From CAWABB01 sp963780165 (GTDB lineage Bacteria > Bacteroidota > Ignavibacteria > UBA10030 > UBA6906), in the NCBI GenBank assembly GCA_963780165.1, contig CAWABB010000005.1, positions 1 through 56,727 of the forward strand: 56,727 bases of DNA. The letters are read 5' to 3'. The stretch's first letter is position 1; each line of letters starts with the position of its first letter. The position numbers and the translations under genes were made by a program. The notes beneath the pieces were generated by a model. That model ran no database searches. It was not told where the DNA came from and worked only from the letters and a program-made list of their open reading frames with translations. This document shows, piece after piece, positions 9,257 through 17,689 of this stretch.

Positions 9257-12200
9257 ATGGCCAGACACAGGCTCATACCTGCGCTTCTCTTCGTCCTATT
9301 CTCCTCGCAACTGGCGCTCTCTCAATCAGGTGTCACCCGAGTATGGGCAGTGGATGACGGAGAGAAGGTGAAGCGTGACGATCTGGCGCACTGGGCCGCC
9401 GCGAGTTCCGACAACGCCGTCTGGGATGGCGCTACCATTCGCCTCTTCGGCGCGCGCAACGAGATCGTTGCCTTCCAGCTTATCCTCGAGGCCCGCGGCT
9501 CCGGCGCCAGTGATGTGAACGTGCTCCTGGACTCCCTGAACGGCCCCGGGTACATGATCGCTAACCGCTCCACCAATGACGATCCCTTTGACTTTGTCGG
9601 CCGCCACATCGAGCTGTTTCTCGAGCAGTACATCAACGTCACCCAGCGAAGTCTCACCGGGTTGGCGCACGCCTGGTCCTCTGCCCGTCCCCTGCCCGAT
9701 AGCGACCACCTGGGATGGATCCCTGATGCCCTCATCCCCTTCCAGGCAACACCAGGTACGGCCGACTGGATTGGCGGCGCCCCCTTTGTCATCGGAGCTG
9801 GCCGCAACCAGGGCGTCTGGGTGGACATCACCATTCCCCGTGACGCTCCTCCGGGAACGTATCGCTCCACCGTGCGTGTCACTGAGAACGGACGACAGAC
9901 CTTCGCCGTCCCCCTGGAACTTCAGGTCTACAGCTTCACGCTCCCGGACTCTACCCACTTCCACAACATGTTCTTCCTGGAGCAGGCGCTCCTGACGCGT
10001 CACCCCGGCATCACACTCGGGTCGCAGGCCTACTGGCAACTCTTCCAAAAATACATGCTCCTGGCCCACCGCCACCGCATGGATTTGTCCGATGGCCGCC
10101 GCAAGATTGCCGACTTCGATGCGCAGCTCAAGGGTTATTACACCGGCACACGCTACAGTCCCGCCTTCGGCTATGACGGGCCTGGCAGGGGCGTCGGCAA
10201 CACCACCTACTCCATCGGCACCTATGACCAACCCAACAACGGGCGGGTCTCGGACTTCGATCCTGCCACCCGTGAGGCCTGGTGGGCTGCTGCCGATGCC
10301 TGGGAAGGCTGGTTCCGCAACAACGCCCCGGATGTCGTGCGATTCAAGTATATGATCGATGAGCCTGACCGTGACACCGCCGCCTTCTATCCCGTCATCC
10401 GTGAACGGGCCGGCTGGCTCAAGGCCAACCCCGGCATCGGCAAAGACCTCATGGTCTACTGTACCGTCAAGATGGATCCCCGGCTTGATGGCTTCGTCGA
10501 CTTCTGGAGTCTGACCGGTCAATCGGCATATGATCCCGGCGACGGCATCCTGCAGGGATATGTCTCGACCGCTGCCAGAGAGCGCCGCGCCCGCGGCCAG
10601 AAAGTCGGTATCTACAACAGCAATCGACCCTCGTACGGTATCTTCGAGTGGATCGACAACGTCGCCACCGACCCCAGGGTCATCCCCTGGGTCTCCCGGA
10701 AGTACGACGTCGATCAGTACTTCCTCTGGGAAACCGGCTATGTCTACACCATGAACATAGCCACCAAACGAAACCCCTGGGTCACGCCCTATCAGGCCTA
10801 CAGCGGCGGCAAGGTCATCTGGGGACTGGGTTCCGTCTTCTACACCGGCAACGACAACCTCTTCCCCGACGAGAGCCGCGGCATTGACGGACCGATTGCC
10901 TCCATCCGCATCAAGAACTGGAGGCGCGGCCAGCAGGACTACGAATACCTCCACCTGGCACAGCAGGCAGGCATCGACGCCCGATCTCTCGTCGACGGCA
11001 TCGTCCCCGCTGCCTTCGACGACTACACGGGCGACTATACGTCCCAGCGCAACCAGGCCACCTTCGCCCAGCGCGGATTCAAGTTCGAGAACGCTCGACG
11101 GACGCTCGCCGATCTCGTCGAGCAGACAACGAAGACAGGCGTATTGCCGACAGGCACGTTCACGGCAACGCCGACACAGTTGCCAGCCGGCGGCGGGGCA
11201 GTGACGCTGTCCTGGACCTCGACGGCGGCAACAAGCGCAAGCATCGACCAGGGGATCGGCCCCGTCGCCACGACCGGGTCGACGACGATCACCATCCTCG
11301 CACCCACGACATTCACTCTGGTACTCGTCAACGAAGCCGGTTCGATCGCCCTCACAGCCCCGATCAGTATGCCTCCACCGCCTCCACCGCCGGAGCCGAC
11401 CGGCACCCTGCGCGTGGAACCACGAACCCTGCCGTATGGAGGGGGATCCGTCACTCTGACATGGGCCACTTCCAACGCCACAGAGGTCTCGCTCGACAAT
11501 GGCATCGGCCCCGTGCAGGCGACCGGGTCAAAGAGCATTTCGGTCACACGCTCGACCGTGTTTACCATGACAATCCTGGGCGGGCCCACAACTGCCACGG
11601 TGCAGGACAGCATCATCGTGGATCGTTCCCCGCTGACGCCGAAAGGAACGTTCACTGTGTCGCCAGCCTCCCTCCCATATGGAGGTGGCAGCGTGACACT
11701 GGCATGGACGTCCCAATACGCATCCACTGCGCTCCTGGACAATGGCATTGGAAACGTACCTGTCTCAGGGTCGTACACGCTCAACGTGTCACAGTCAACG
11801 ACTTTCAGCCTCTCACTGATCAACGGACCTGTCACGACCATGCTGCAGGCCTCCGTCCGGGTCGATACACTGCCGCCCCTGCCCGAAGGCACGTTCACGG
11901 CGACGCCTTCCTCTCTGCCCTATGGCGGAGGGGATGTCGTCCTGCACTGGACGTCAGCAAACGCACTGTCCGCGACCATCGACCAGAACGTCGGAGACGT
12001 ACCTCTGAGTGGCTCTCGCACGGTCCGGGTCACTTCGCCCACCGTGTTTACCTTGATGCTAAGCAACGGCAAGCGATCGGTCCCGATTTCGGTCCGGGTG
12101 ACCGTCGACCCGATTCCCCCGGAAATCACGGGTTCCTTCACGGTCGCACCCACCTCTCTACCCTCCGGCGGTGGGGATGTGGTCCTGAACTGGTCGTCGC

Positions 12201-13648
12201 AAAATGCCACGGAAGCTGTGCTTGATAACGGAATTGGATCGGTCGATCTCTCCGGCTCGCGCTCTGCCCGGGTGGACCGGTCGACGACGTTCTCGCTGAC
12301 ACTGAAGAGCCCCACCGATACACTTGTCATCAGCCGCGACGTCCTTGTGGAACAGGTCATCACTCCTCCCGCCGGCCTGCTCGCGGCCGTTCCCTCATAC
12401 CTCCCTGAGGGCGGCGGAGAGGTAACGCTGCTCTGGAGCACTGAAAGCGCTACGCGCGTGAGCATCGACAACGGGATCGGCCAGGTGGGTCTCAACGGTT
12501 CGTTGCGTGCCTATGTCGGAAGCACAACGCAGTTCACGCTGACAATCGACAACGGCGCAGGATCCGTGACCAGCACAGCTGGTGTGTCCGTTGCGTCATC
12601 AACGGTGGACGGCCGACCCAATCTTGTGCGGAATTTCGACTTCGAGTTGGGACGAGACCACTGGAATTTCCAGACTGACGGGCTTGCGGCCTTTGTCGTT
12701 GACTCTCCCGGCGCCGGCAGCCCCAGGGCGGCCAAACTCGCCATCGAGCAACCCGGCGATGTCGTACAGTTCTACCAATCGGGTCTGGTGCTGGAGCCGG
12801 GCGCGACGTACCGTCTGCAGTTCGACGCCCGTTCAAGGAATAGCCGCAGTCTCGACATCGCCGTCCACAAGCACTGGGCCCCTTTCACCCCGTACGGGCT
12901 CTCGATTCGCAATGTCAATCTGGAAAACGAATGGCGGAACTTTGCCTTTGATTTCGTTGCCGAGAATTTTGATGTCCCGGTCTCAGACGCGCGGCTCCGG
13001 TTCTGGCTCGGACCGTACGACAGCGCCGGCGATGAATACGGCATCGACAACGTCGTGCTCGCGAAATTGCGGGACGCGGCCCTTCCTGTCGGAATCCCGG
13101 TCGTTTCATTTCCCTCAACTGGAGGCGCCTACCTTCCCACAACGATGACGGTCACGTGGAACAGTATTGCAGGCGCGACACACTACCACCTGCAGCTCTC
13201 TCACGATTCGACCTTTGCGGAACTCCTCATGGAGGACTCCACGATTGTCGACACCGCAGCGCTCCTCGGCCCCCTGGAATCCGGTCGGAGGTATTTTCTC
13301 CGGGTCCGCGGGGACAGCGACGCGGCGCACGGGCAGTTCGGCCCGATATACCTCTTTGCGACCGAGCCATCCCTTCTCCCGCCGCCGGAGTTTGTGGTCG
13401 AACAGAACTATCCAAACCCCTTCAACGCAGGGACAGAGATTCGATACTCGGTCCGAACGCCAAGCCATATATCCATTTGCGTGTATGATATCCTCGGGCA
13501 GGAAGTGGCACGCCTGGTGGATGGCGTCCAACCGGCAGGGATCCATAGCGTTTCATTCTCGTCGCAGACGATCTCCTCCGGGACGTACTTCTATGTCTTC
13601 CGCGCAGGCGATTTCCGGGACGTCCGCAAGATGGTTGTATTGCGGTAG
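9257..13648 (+). CDS. Secreted GH123-like (DUF4091) protein with six Ig-like repeats and T9SS sorting domain
   Basis: A 1463-aa putative glycosidase. It has a signal peptide (about 1-22, ending ALSQS). A GH123/DUF4091-type region (about 25-620) includes the acidic pair in YMIDEPD (D368-E369), the position expected for the substrate-assisted Asp-Glu pair of GH123, and the family ending IRIKNWRRGQQDYEYL. Six tandem repeats of about 81 residues (about 632-1114; core LPYGGGSVTLTW...LDNGIGPV) are probably stalk Ig-like domains. A CBM-like jelly roll (about 1117-1280), an FN3-like domain and a T9SS type A domain (about 1385-1463) follow. It may hydrolyse hexosaminyl linkages in the polysaccharide made here. 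Residues about 26-617 are almost identical to the gene at 19813. Confidence 0.85.
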   Translation: MARHRLIPALLFVLFSSQLALSQSGVTRVWAVDDGEKVKRDDLAHWAAASSDNAVWDGATIRLFGARNEIVAFQLILEARGSGASDVNVLLDSLNGPGYMIANRSTNDDPFDFVGRHIELFLEQYINVTQRSLTGLAHAWSSARPLPDSDHLGWIPDALIPFQATPGTADWIGGAPFVIGAGRNQGVWVDITIPRDAPPGTYRSTVRVTENGRQTFAVPLELQVYSFTLPDSTHFHNMFFLEQALLTRHPGITLGSQAYWQLFQKYMLLAHRHRMDLSDGRRKIADFDAQLKGYYTGTRYSPAFGYDGPGRGVGNTTYSIGTYDQPNNGRVSDFDPATREAWWAAADAWEGWFRNNAPDVVRFKYMIDEPDRDTAAFYPVIRERAGWLKANPGIGKDLMVYCTVKMDPRLDGFVDFWSLTGQSAYDPGDGILQGYVSTAARERRARGQKVGIYNSNRPSYGIFEWIDNVATDPRVIPWVSRKYDVDQYFLWETGYVYTMNIATKRNPWVTPYQAYSGGKVIWGLGSVFYTGNDNLFPDESRGIDGPIASIRIKNWRRGQQDYEYLHLAQQAGIDARSLVDGIVPAAFDDYTGDYTSQRNQATFAQRGFKFENARRTLADLVEQTTKTGVLPTGTFTATPTQLPAGGGAVTLSWTSTAATSASIDQGIGPVATTGSTTITILAPTTFTLVLVNEAGSIALTAPISMPPPPPPPEPTGTLRVEPRTLPYGGGSVTLTWATSNATEVSLDNGIGPVQATGSKSISVTRSTVFTMTILGGPTTATVQDSIIVDRSPLTPKGTFTVSPASLPYGGGSVTLAWTSQYASTALLDNGIGNVPVSGSYTLNVSQSTTFSLSLINGPVTTMLQASVRVDTLPPLPEGTFTATPSSLPYGGGDVVLHWTSANALSATIDQNVGDVPLSGSRTVRVTSPTVFTLMLSNGKRSVPISVRVTVDPIPPEITGSFTVAPTSLPSGGGDVVLNWSSQNATEAVLDNGIGSVDLSGSRSARVDRSTTFSLTLKSPTDTLVISRDVLVEQVITPPAGLLAAVPSYLPEGGGEVTLLWSTESATRVSIDNGIGQVGLNGSLRAYVGSTTQFTLTIDNGAGSVTSTAGVSVASSTVDGRPNLVRNFDFELGRDHWNFQTDGLAAFVVDSPGAGSPRAAKLAIEQPGDVVQFYQSGLVLEPGATYRLQFDARSRNSRSLDIAVHKHWAPFTPYGLSIRNVNLENEWRNFAFDFVAENFDVPVSDARLRFWLGPYDSAGDEYGIDNVVLAKLRDAALPVGIPVVSFPSTGGAYLPTTMTVTWNSIAGATHYHLQLSHDSTFAELLMEDSTIVDTAALLGPLESGRRYFLRVRGDSDAAHGQFGPIYLFATEPSLLPPPEFVVEQNYPNPFNAGTEIRYSVRTPSHISICVYDILGQEVARLVDGVQPAGIHSVSFSSQTISSGTYFYVFRAGDFRDVRKMVVLR
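9332..11108 (+). repeat. Direct repeat copy 1 (DUF4091 region)
   Basis: About 1,777 bases aligning without gaps to 19922-21698 at a constant offset of 10,590. By eye 10292-10929 is identical to its partner, while changes cluster at about 9974-10140. Sequence on either side (signal peptides, C-terminal domains) is unrelated. Confidence 0.95.
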
Positions 13649-13666
13649 CCCTCCACAAAAAGCGAT

Positions 13667-13695
13667 CGGCCCCGCCCGGGATCCGGACGGGGCCG
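13667..13695. terminator. Bidirectional terminator hairpin
   Basis: CGGCCCCG-C-CC and GG-A-CGGGGCCG form a stem of about ten pairs around a short loop between the converging ends of the GH123-like gene (+) and the PIG-L gene (-). On the minus strand it is followed six bases later by TTTTT (complement of 13657-13661), so it is more convincing for the minus operon. Confidence 0.55.
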
Positions 13696-13721
13696 CACAC
13701 GGCCCTTCCTGTGTCGCACAC

Positions 13722-14378
13722 CTACAATAGTACAACTTTTCTCGCGTAGAACGCCTCCGCGTACAGACCGCGCCCGCCGGCCTCAACACCCCGCAGCCGC
13801 ATCAACCCCATAAACGTCTCCCTGTCGAACCAGTGCTTCGAACGCTGGCTCCCAAAATGCTTCATCAGAAGGGCCACTTTCTTTTCCGCGGTGCGCTTAT
13901 CGACATGGACGAACATGTTCGGCGCGCCCATGTCGCCGTCGTATTTCGGCACTTCGTACTCGAAGATCAAGTGATCACGAAATGTGTTCCAGGTGAGGTC
14001 GCAGGTCAGCCTGTGATCCTGATGACGGTCGTTCAACTGGTGGGTCAGAATGAGATCAGGAGAGACCTCCCCCTTCAGTTCCTCGAAAAACTCTTTGACC
14101 TCAGCGCCGGTATACGGGAGGAAGCCGTCCCGGAAGCCTTTCACAATGACCCGCCCGCGATCCGTGCCGCGCAGGAAATCCCGCGCGCTCGCTTCAGCCT
14201 CAGCCACACGCCGGCCTGCCGCTCCCAGCACCACCCACCAAACCCTCATCTTCGGATGTCGGCGGAGCAGGGTGAGGATGGTCCCCCCGCAGCCGATCTC
14301 GATATCATCGCTGTGCGCTCCGAGAGCCAGCAGGGTCCCTCCCCGCCCAAGCGTCCGGTCAAAAATCAGGGTCTGCAT
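13722..14378 (-). CDS. PIG-L family (LmbE-like) deacetylase
   Basis: A 218-aa zinc-dependent N-deacetylase. The metal motif is AHSDDIEIGCGG near the N-terminus (the family norm is AHPDDE, here Ser replaces Pro), and the partner histidine motif NDRHQDHR lies near residue 118. The family removes acetyl groups from N-acetylated sugars. ATG at 14378 is preferred because it precedes the family start MQTLIFDRT; a longer frame (14438) would overlap the upstream gene with non-family residues. It is the last gene of the operon starting at 17586, 10 bases after the cytidylyltransferase. A role in deacetylating an amino-sugar intermediate is inferred. Confidence 0.85.
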   Translation of the reverse strand: MQTLIFDRTLGRGGTLLALGAHSDDIEIGCGGTILTLLRRHPKMRVWWVVLGAAGRRVAEAEASARDFLRGTDRGRVIVKGFRDGFLPYTGAEVKEFFEELKGEVSPDLILTHQLNDRHQDHRLTCDLTWNTFRDHLIFEYEVPKYDGDMGAPNMFVHVDKRTAEKKVALLMKHFGSQRSKHWFDRETFMGLMRLRGVEAGGRGLYAEAFYARKVVLL

Positions 14379-14388
14379 CGCGCCTCGT

Positions 14389-15180
14389 TTAGCTCCGGCG
14401 TCCGCCGTTTTTCCAGACCACCCAGGGGGTCTCGCCACGGGCGTACATGTCGTCGATGGTCATCTTTTCCTTGAAGGTGTCCATGCACATAAAGAACCCC
14501 TCATGGCGATAGGCCACCAGCTGTCCGTCTTTGATCAGGCGACGGAACGGCTCATACACCAGCTCTTCGCCGTTCTGCATGTAGCGGAAGATCTCCCGCC
14601 GAAAGACAAAATACCCGCCGTTGATCCAGATACCGGACTTTGCGACATGCTGGATCTCCTTCACCACACCTTCCCCGTCCGTGACGACGAGATCGAAGCT
14701 CTGGCTCGGCTTCACGGAGACAAACATCGCAATCTTACCGCTCTTCCGGAACTGATCGATCACGGCGTCCAGCGGGATGTCAGACAGGCCGTCCGAGTAG
14801 TTGGCAAGGAAGACGTCGTCCTCCCCGAGGTACTTCTCCGCAGCGCGCAGCCTCATGCCAATATTCGACGCGAGGCCCGTATCGGCGAATGTGATCGTCC
14901 AGTCGTGGATGTCGCTGGCGATGAGCTGGAGGTTCTCGCGCGATCCTCGAAGCACGAAGTCATTCGAGACCGCTTCGTTATAATTGAGGAAGTAGTTCTT
15001 GATGACATCACCCTTGTAACCAAGGCACAGGATGAAGTCCTTATGCCCGTAGTGAGCGTAGTACTTCATCACATGCCAGAGGATGGGCCGGTTACCGACT
15101 TCCACCATCGGCTTGGGCAGCGCTTCGGAATACTCCCGCAGCCGGGTTCCGAGACCTCCGCAAAAGAGAACGACCTTCAT
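14389..15180 (-). CDS. rfbF: Glucose-1-phosphate cytidylyltransferase-like nucleotidyltransferase
   Basis: A 263-aa sugar-1-phosphate nucleotidyltransferase. CGGLGTRLREYSEALPKPM (about 7-25) is the nucleotide-binding signature, and IGNRPILWHVMKYY-type sequence (here VGNRPILWHVMKYYAHYGH) is specific to RfbF-type cytidylyltransferases making CDP-glucose from CTP and glucose 1-phosphate. Length matches RfbF (about 257 aa). ATG at 15180 is chosen because the longer frame to 15300 overlaps the previous gene without homology. It sits between a C-methyltransferase and a deacetylase, so the product probably feeds a CDP-linked branched sugar. The usual CDP-glucose 4,6-dehydratase (RfbG) is not in the window. 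Confidence 0.85.
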   Translation of the reverse strand: MKVVLFCGGLGTRLREYSEALPKPMVEVGNRPILWHVMKYYAHYGHKDFILCLGYKGDVIKNYFLNYNEAVSNDFVLRGSRENLQLIASDIHDWTITFADTGLASNIGMRLRAAEKYLGEDDVFLANYSDGLSDIPLDAVIDQFRKSGKIAMFVSVKPSQSFDLVVTDGEGVVKEIQHVAKSGIWINGGYFVFRREIFRYMQNGEELVYEPFRRLIKDGQLVAYRHEGFFMCMDTFKEKMTIDDMYARGETPWVVWKNGGRRS

Positions 15181-15214
15181 CGATTCACTCCGATCTGGAC
15201 CGTGCAGGCTATCG

Positions 15215-16507
15215 TCATGGAAACACGGTGACACGGGGGATCGGGACGACAAACGCCCCACCCCACTCACGGATGAACGCGAGCTGCTGCATGATTTCAT
15301 CCCTAAAGTTCCATGGAAGGATCAGGACGAAATCGGGCCGTGCGTCGCGAATGGCGTCCGGGTGCAGGATGGGAATATGCGTGCCAGGCAGAAACTTCCC
15401 CTGCTTGTAAACGTTTCGGTCGACCGTGAACTCGAGCAGATCCGTCCGGATGCCGCAGTAGTTCAGCAGGGTATTCCCCTTCCCCGGCGCGCCGTAGCCT
15501 ACGATCCGCTTCCCATGACGTCGCTGCTCAATCAGGAATTCAAGCAGCCGCCACTTGGTCTCTTCGACCTGCCGCGTAAAAGTCCGATAGTACTCGGGAT
15601 CCATCATACCTGCTGCGATTTCCCTCGCCTTGAGTTCCCGGGCACGGTCAGAGAGCGCATGCTTCGCACCCTGCAGGCAGCCGTAGATCCGGAGCGAACC
15701 ACCATGCGTCGGAATCTCCTCGACGTCGAACAACCGCATCCCGTGTGCCTCGAAGATCTTTTCGGCCGTGACGAACGAAAAGTAGGAGAAGTGTTCATGG
15801 TAAATCGTGTCGAACTGGTTCTCTTCGATCAACCGCATGAGGTGAGGGAATTCGATCGTCACGACGCCTTCCGGCTTCAGCAGAATCCGGATGCCTCCGA
15901 CAAAGTCATTCACGTCGGGGACCTGCGCGAGCACATTATTCCCGGCGATCAGGTCTGCGTGACGCCCTTCGGCGGCAAGCGCCTTGGCCGTTTCAACGCC
16001 AAAGAACTTCACGAGTGTCGGAACCCCCAGGTCCACCGCCACCTTCGCGACGTTCGCGGCGGGCTCGATGCCAAGGACCGGTATGCCCATCGGCAGGAAA
16101 TGCTTCAGCAGATACCCATCGTTACTGGCAAGCTCCACGACGAAACTGGAATGGTTCAGTCCGAACCGGTCGGTCACCGCATCCACATACTTCTTCGCAT
16201 GCTGCACCCAACTGTCGGCGTACGACGAAAAGTATGCGTACTCCGTGAAGATATGGTCCGGCGAGACATATTCGTCAAGCTGGACGAGGTAGCACGATTC
16301 GCAGACGAAGATATGGAGCGGGTAGAACGGCTCCATATGATTGAGGTGGTCCTTGCTAACGTAGCTCTCGCACAGCGGGGACATGCCCAGATCCACCACC
16401 GACGTGGTGAGTGGGGCGCCGCAGAAACGGCACTGCCGTTGGTCCGCCGCTGTCGATGCATGAGTCGCCGCGGTATCTGCGCCGGCAGCATGAGTGTGAT
16501 GATGCAC
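15215..16507 (-). CDS. Zinc-containing sugar C-methyltransferase (class I SAM)
   Basis: A 430-aa enzyme with the architecture of NDP-hexose C-methyltransferases (TylC3/EvaC type): an N-terminal zinc-binding domain with CRFCG and CESC pairs (about 24-75), a SAM-binding Rossmann domain with VVELASNDGYLLKHF (about 120-134), and a C-terminal Rossmann-like domain with RIVGYGAPGKGNTLL (about 330-344). It would add a methyl branch to a keto-sugar nucleotide. GTG at 16507 is chosen because AAAGGA lies eight bases upstream; the longer frame overlaps the epimerase gene with non-family residues. Seventeen bases separate it from the epimerase gene in the same operon. Confidence 0.88.
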   Translation of the reverse strand: MHHHTHAAGADTAATHASTAADQRQCRFCGAPLTTSVVDLGMSPLCESYVSKDHLNHMEPFYPLHIFVCESCYLVQLDEYVSPDHIFTEYAYFSSYADSWVQHAKKYVDAVTDRFGLNHSSFVVELASNDGYLLKHFLPMGIPVLGIEPAANVAKVAVDLGVPTLVKFFGVETAKALAAEGRHADLIAGNNVLAQVPDVNDFVGGIRILLKPEGVVTIEFPHLMRLIEENQFDTIYHEHFSYFSFVTAEKIFEAHGMRLFDVEEIPTHGGSLRIYGCLQGAKHALSDRARELKAREIAAGMMDPEYYRTFTRQVEETKWRLLEFLIEQRRHGKRIVGYGAPGKGNTLLNYCGIRTDLLEFTVDRNVYKQGKFLPGTHIPILHPDAIRDARPDFVLILPWNFRDEIMQQLAFIREWGGAFVVPIPRVTVFP

Positions 16508-16524
16508 GATCGGGTTCCTTTCGC

Positions 16525-17586
16525 TCAGGCAGTAACCGGTGCACGGCCGGCCGTGCGCGCAGATGCGGTCCAGCGGAGGTCGGTGGTCAGCTTTCCGCTG
16601 GACAGCAGCATCTTGATATGGTCGATCCGCTTGTACCTCGGCCCTTCGAAGTCCTCGACCTTGATGCCAACTCTCGTGTATGCCTCGTACAGCTGCCGTG
16701 CACCAAGCCGCGCATCCCACTCGGGCCGAAAGGCCGGCAGCATGCGGTTGATCTTTGAAAAGTCTGCCCGGTAGTTCCGTTTGTCGGGACTGGCGTCGGG
16801 GGCGAAATCTAGCCGGGTGTTCGGCACGGTGTCCCTGACGATCTCTGCGATCTCTCGAATTCTGTAGTTCTCTTTGGACTGACCAACGTTGAAGGCCTGG
16901 TTATGGACCACATCGGCCGGAGCCCCGAGGACCGCAATGAAAGCGCGGGAGATGTCCTCGATGTGTACAATAGGACGCCATGGCGTCCCATCGCTCTTTA
17001 GGTACACTTTGCCGGAGGTGACGGCCCAGGCGACCAGGTTGTTAAGCACCACGTCGAAGCGCATGCGCGGTGAGAGGCCGTACGCGGTCGCACATCGCAG
17101 GAACGTCGGCGAGAACGAGCTGTCGGCCAACGGAGAAACGTCCTGCTCGGTCCGGACCTTCGACACGCCATAGGGCGTCACAGGATTCAACTCCGAGGTC
17201 TCGTCCACAGGGGCGTCCCCCGCAGCCCCGTAGTTGCTGCAGGATGAGGCGAAGACGAACCGTTTCACTCCCGCGGCCTTGGCCGCCCGCGCCAGCCGGA
17301 CAGAGGCGAGATGATTGATATCAAAGGTTAGTGACGGGTTCAGGTCACCAAGCGGATCGTTCGAAAGCGCCGCAAGATGGATCACTGCGTCAAATCCGCG
17401 CAGGTCTTCCGGTTCGACGTCGCGGACGTCCCTCGCAATGGTCTGCACGGTCGGGCGCCAGTCGCCGAATGTGCACTGCGCGTAGAAATCAGTGTCCATG
17501 CCAACGACGTCGTGCCCTGCCTTGCCTAGCATAGGCACCATGACAGAACCGATGTATCCGCTACTCCCGGTGACGAGAACTCGCAT
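16525..17586 (-). CDS. NAD-dependent sugar-nucleotide epimerase/dehydratase (extended SDR)
   Basis: A 353-aa extended short-chain dehydrogenase/reductase. The NAD-binding TGSSGYIGS (6-14), the serine in FASSCSNYG (about 110-118) and the catalytic YGVSK (about 138-142) are present. The substrate is a sugar nucleotide; its neighbours (C-methyltransferase, RfbF-like enzyme, PIG-L protein) make a CDP- or other NDP-deoxysugar likely. It could epimerise, reduce or dehydrate the substrate, which cannot be told from the sequence. It is the first gene of a four-gene operon with a promoter at 17644-17672. Confidence 0.85.
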   Translation of the reverse strand: MRVLVTGSSGYIGSVMVPMLGKAGHDVVGMDTDFYAQCTFGDWRPTVQTIARDVRDVEPEDLRGFDAVIHLAALSNDPLGDLNPSLTFDINHLASVRLARAAKAAGVKRFVFASSCSNYGAAGDAPVDETSELNPVTPYGVSKVRTEQDVSPLADSSFSPTFLRCATAYGLSPRMRFDVVLNNLVAWAVTSGKVYLKSDGTPWRPIVHIEDISRAFIAVLGAPADVVHNQAFNVGQSKENYRIREIAEIVRDTVPNTRLDFAPDASPDKRNYRADFSKINRMLPAFRPEWDARLGARQLYEAYTRVGIKVEDFEGPRYKRIDHIKMLLSSGKLTTDLRWTASARTAGRAPVTA

Positions 17587-17643
17587 GATGAATCTCCAAC
17601 GTGGTAAGAGACTTCAAGTGGTCAGGTACAACGATAGCACATT

Positions 17644-17672
17644 ATGGTATGCAAAAACGTGACCTGCGTCAA
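17644..17672 (-). promoter_or_regulatory. Sigma-70-like promoter for the CDP-sugar operon
   Basis: On the minus strand TTGACG (complement of 17667-17672) is followed after 17 bases by TACCAT (complement of 17644-17649). Transcription would start near 17637, about 50 bases before the ATG at 17586. The -35 box matches the consensus at five of six positions and the -10 at four. Confidence 0.5.
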
Positions 17673-17689
17673 CCCCAACCCCTCTTTAG

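Noticed and set aside
9326..10954. Long antisense open frame (542 codons) opposite the first DUF4091 gene
   Set aside because: It mirrors the strongly biased codons of the plus-strand gene, recurs opposite the second copy, and has no family signature. The same applies to the first 280 codons of the minus frame that runs to 20593.
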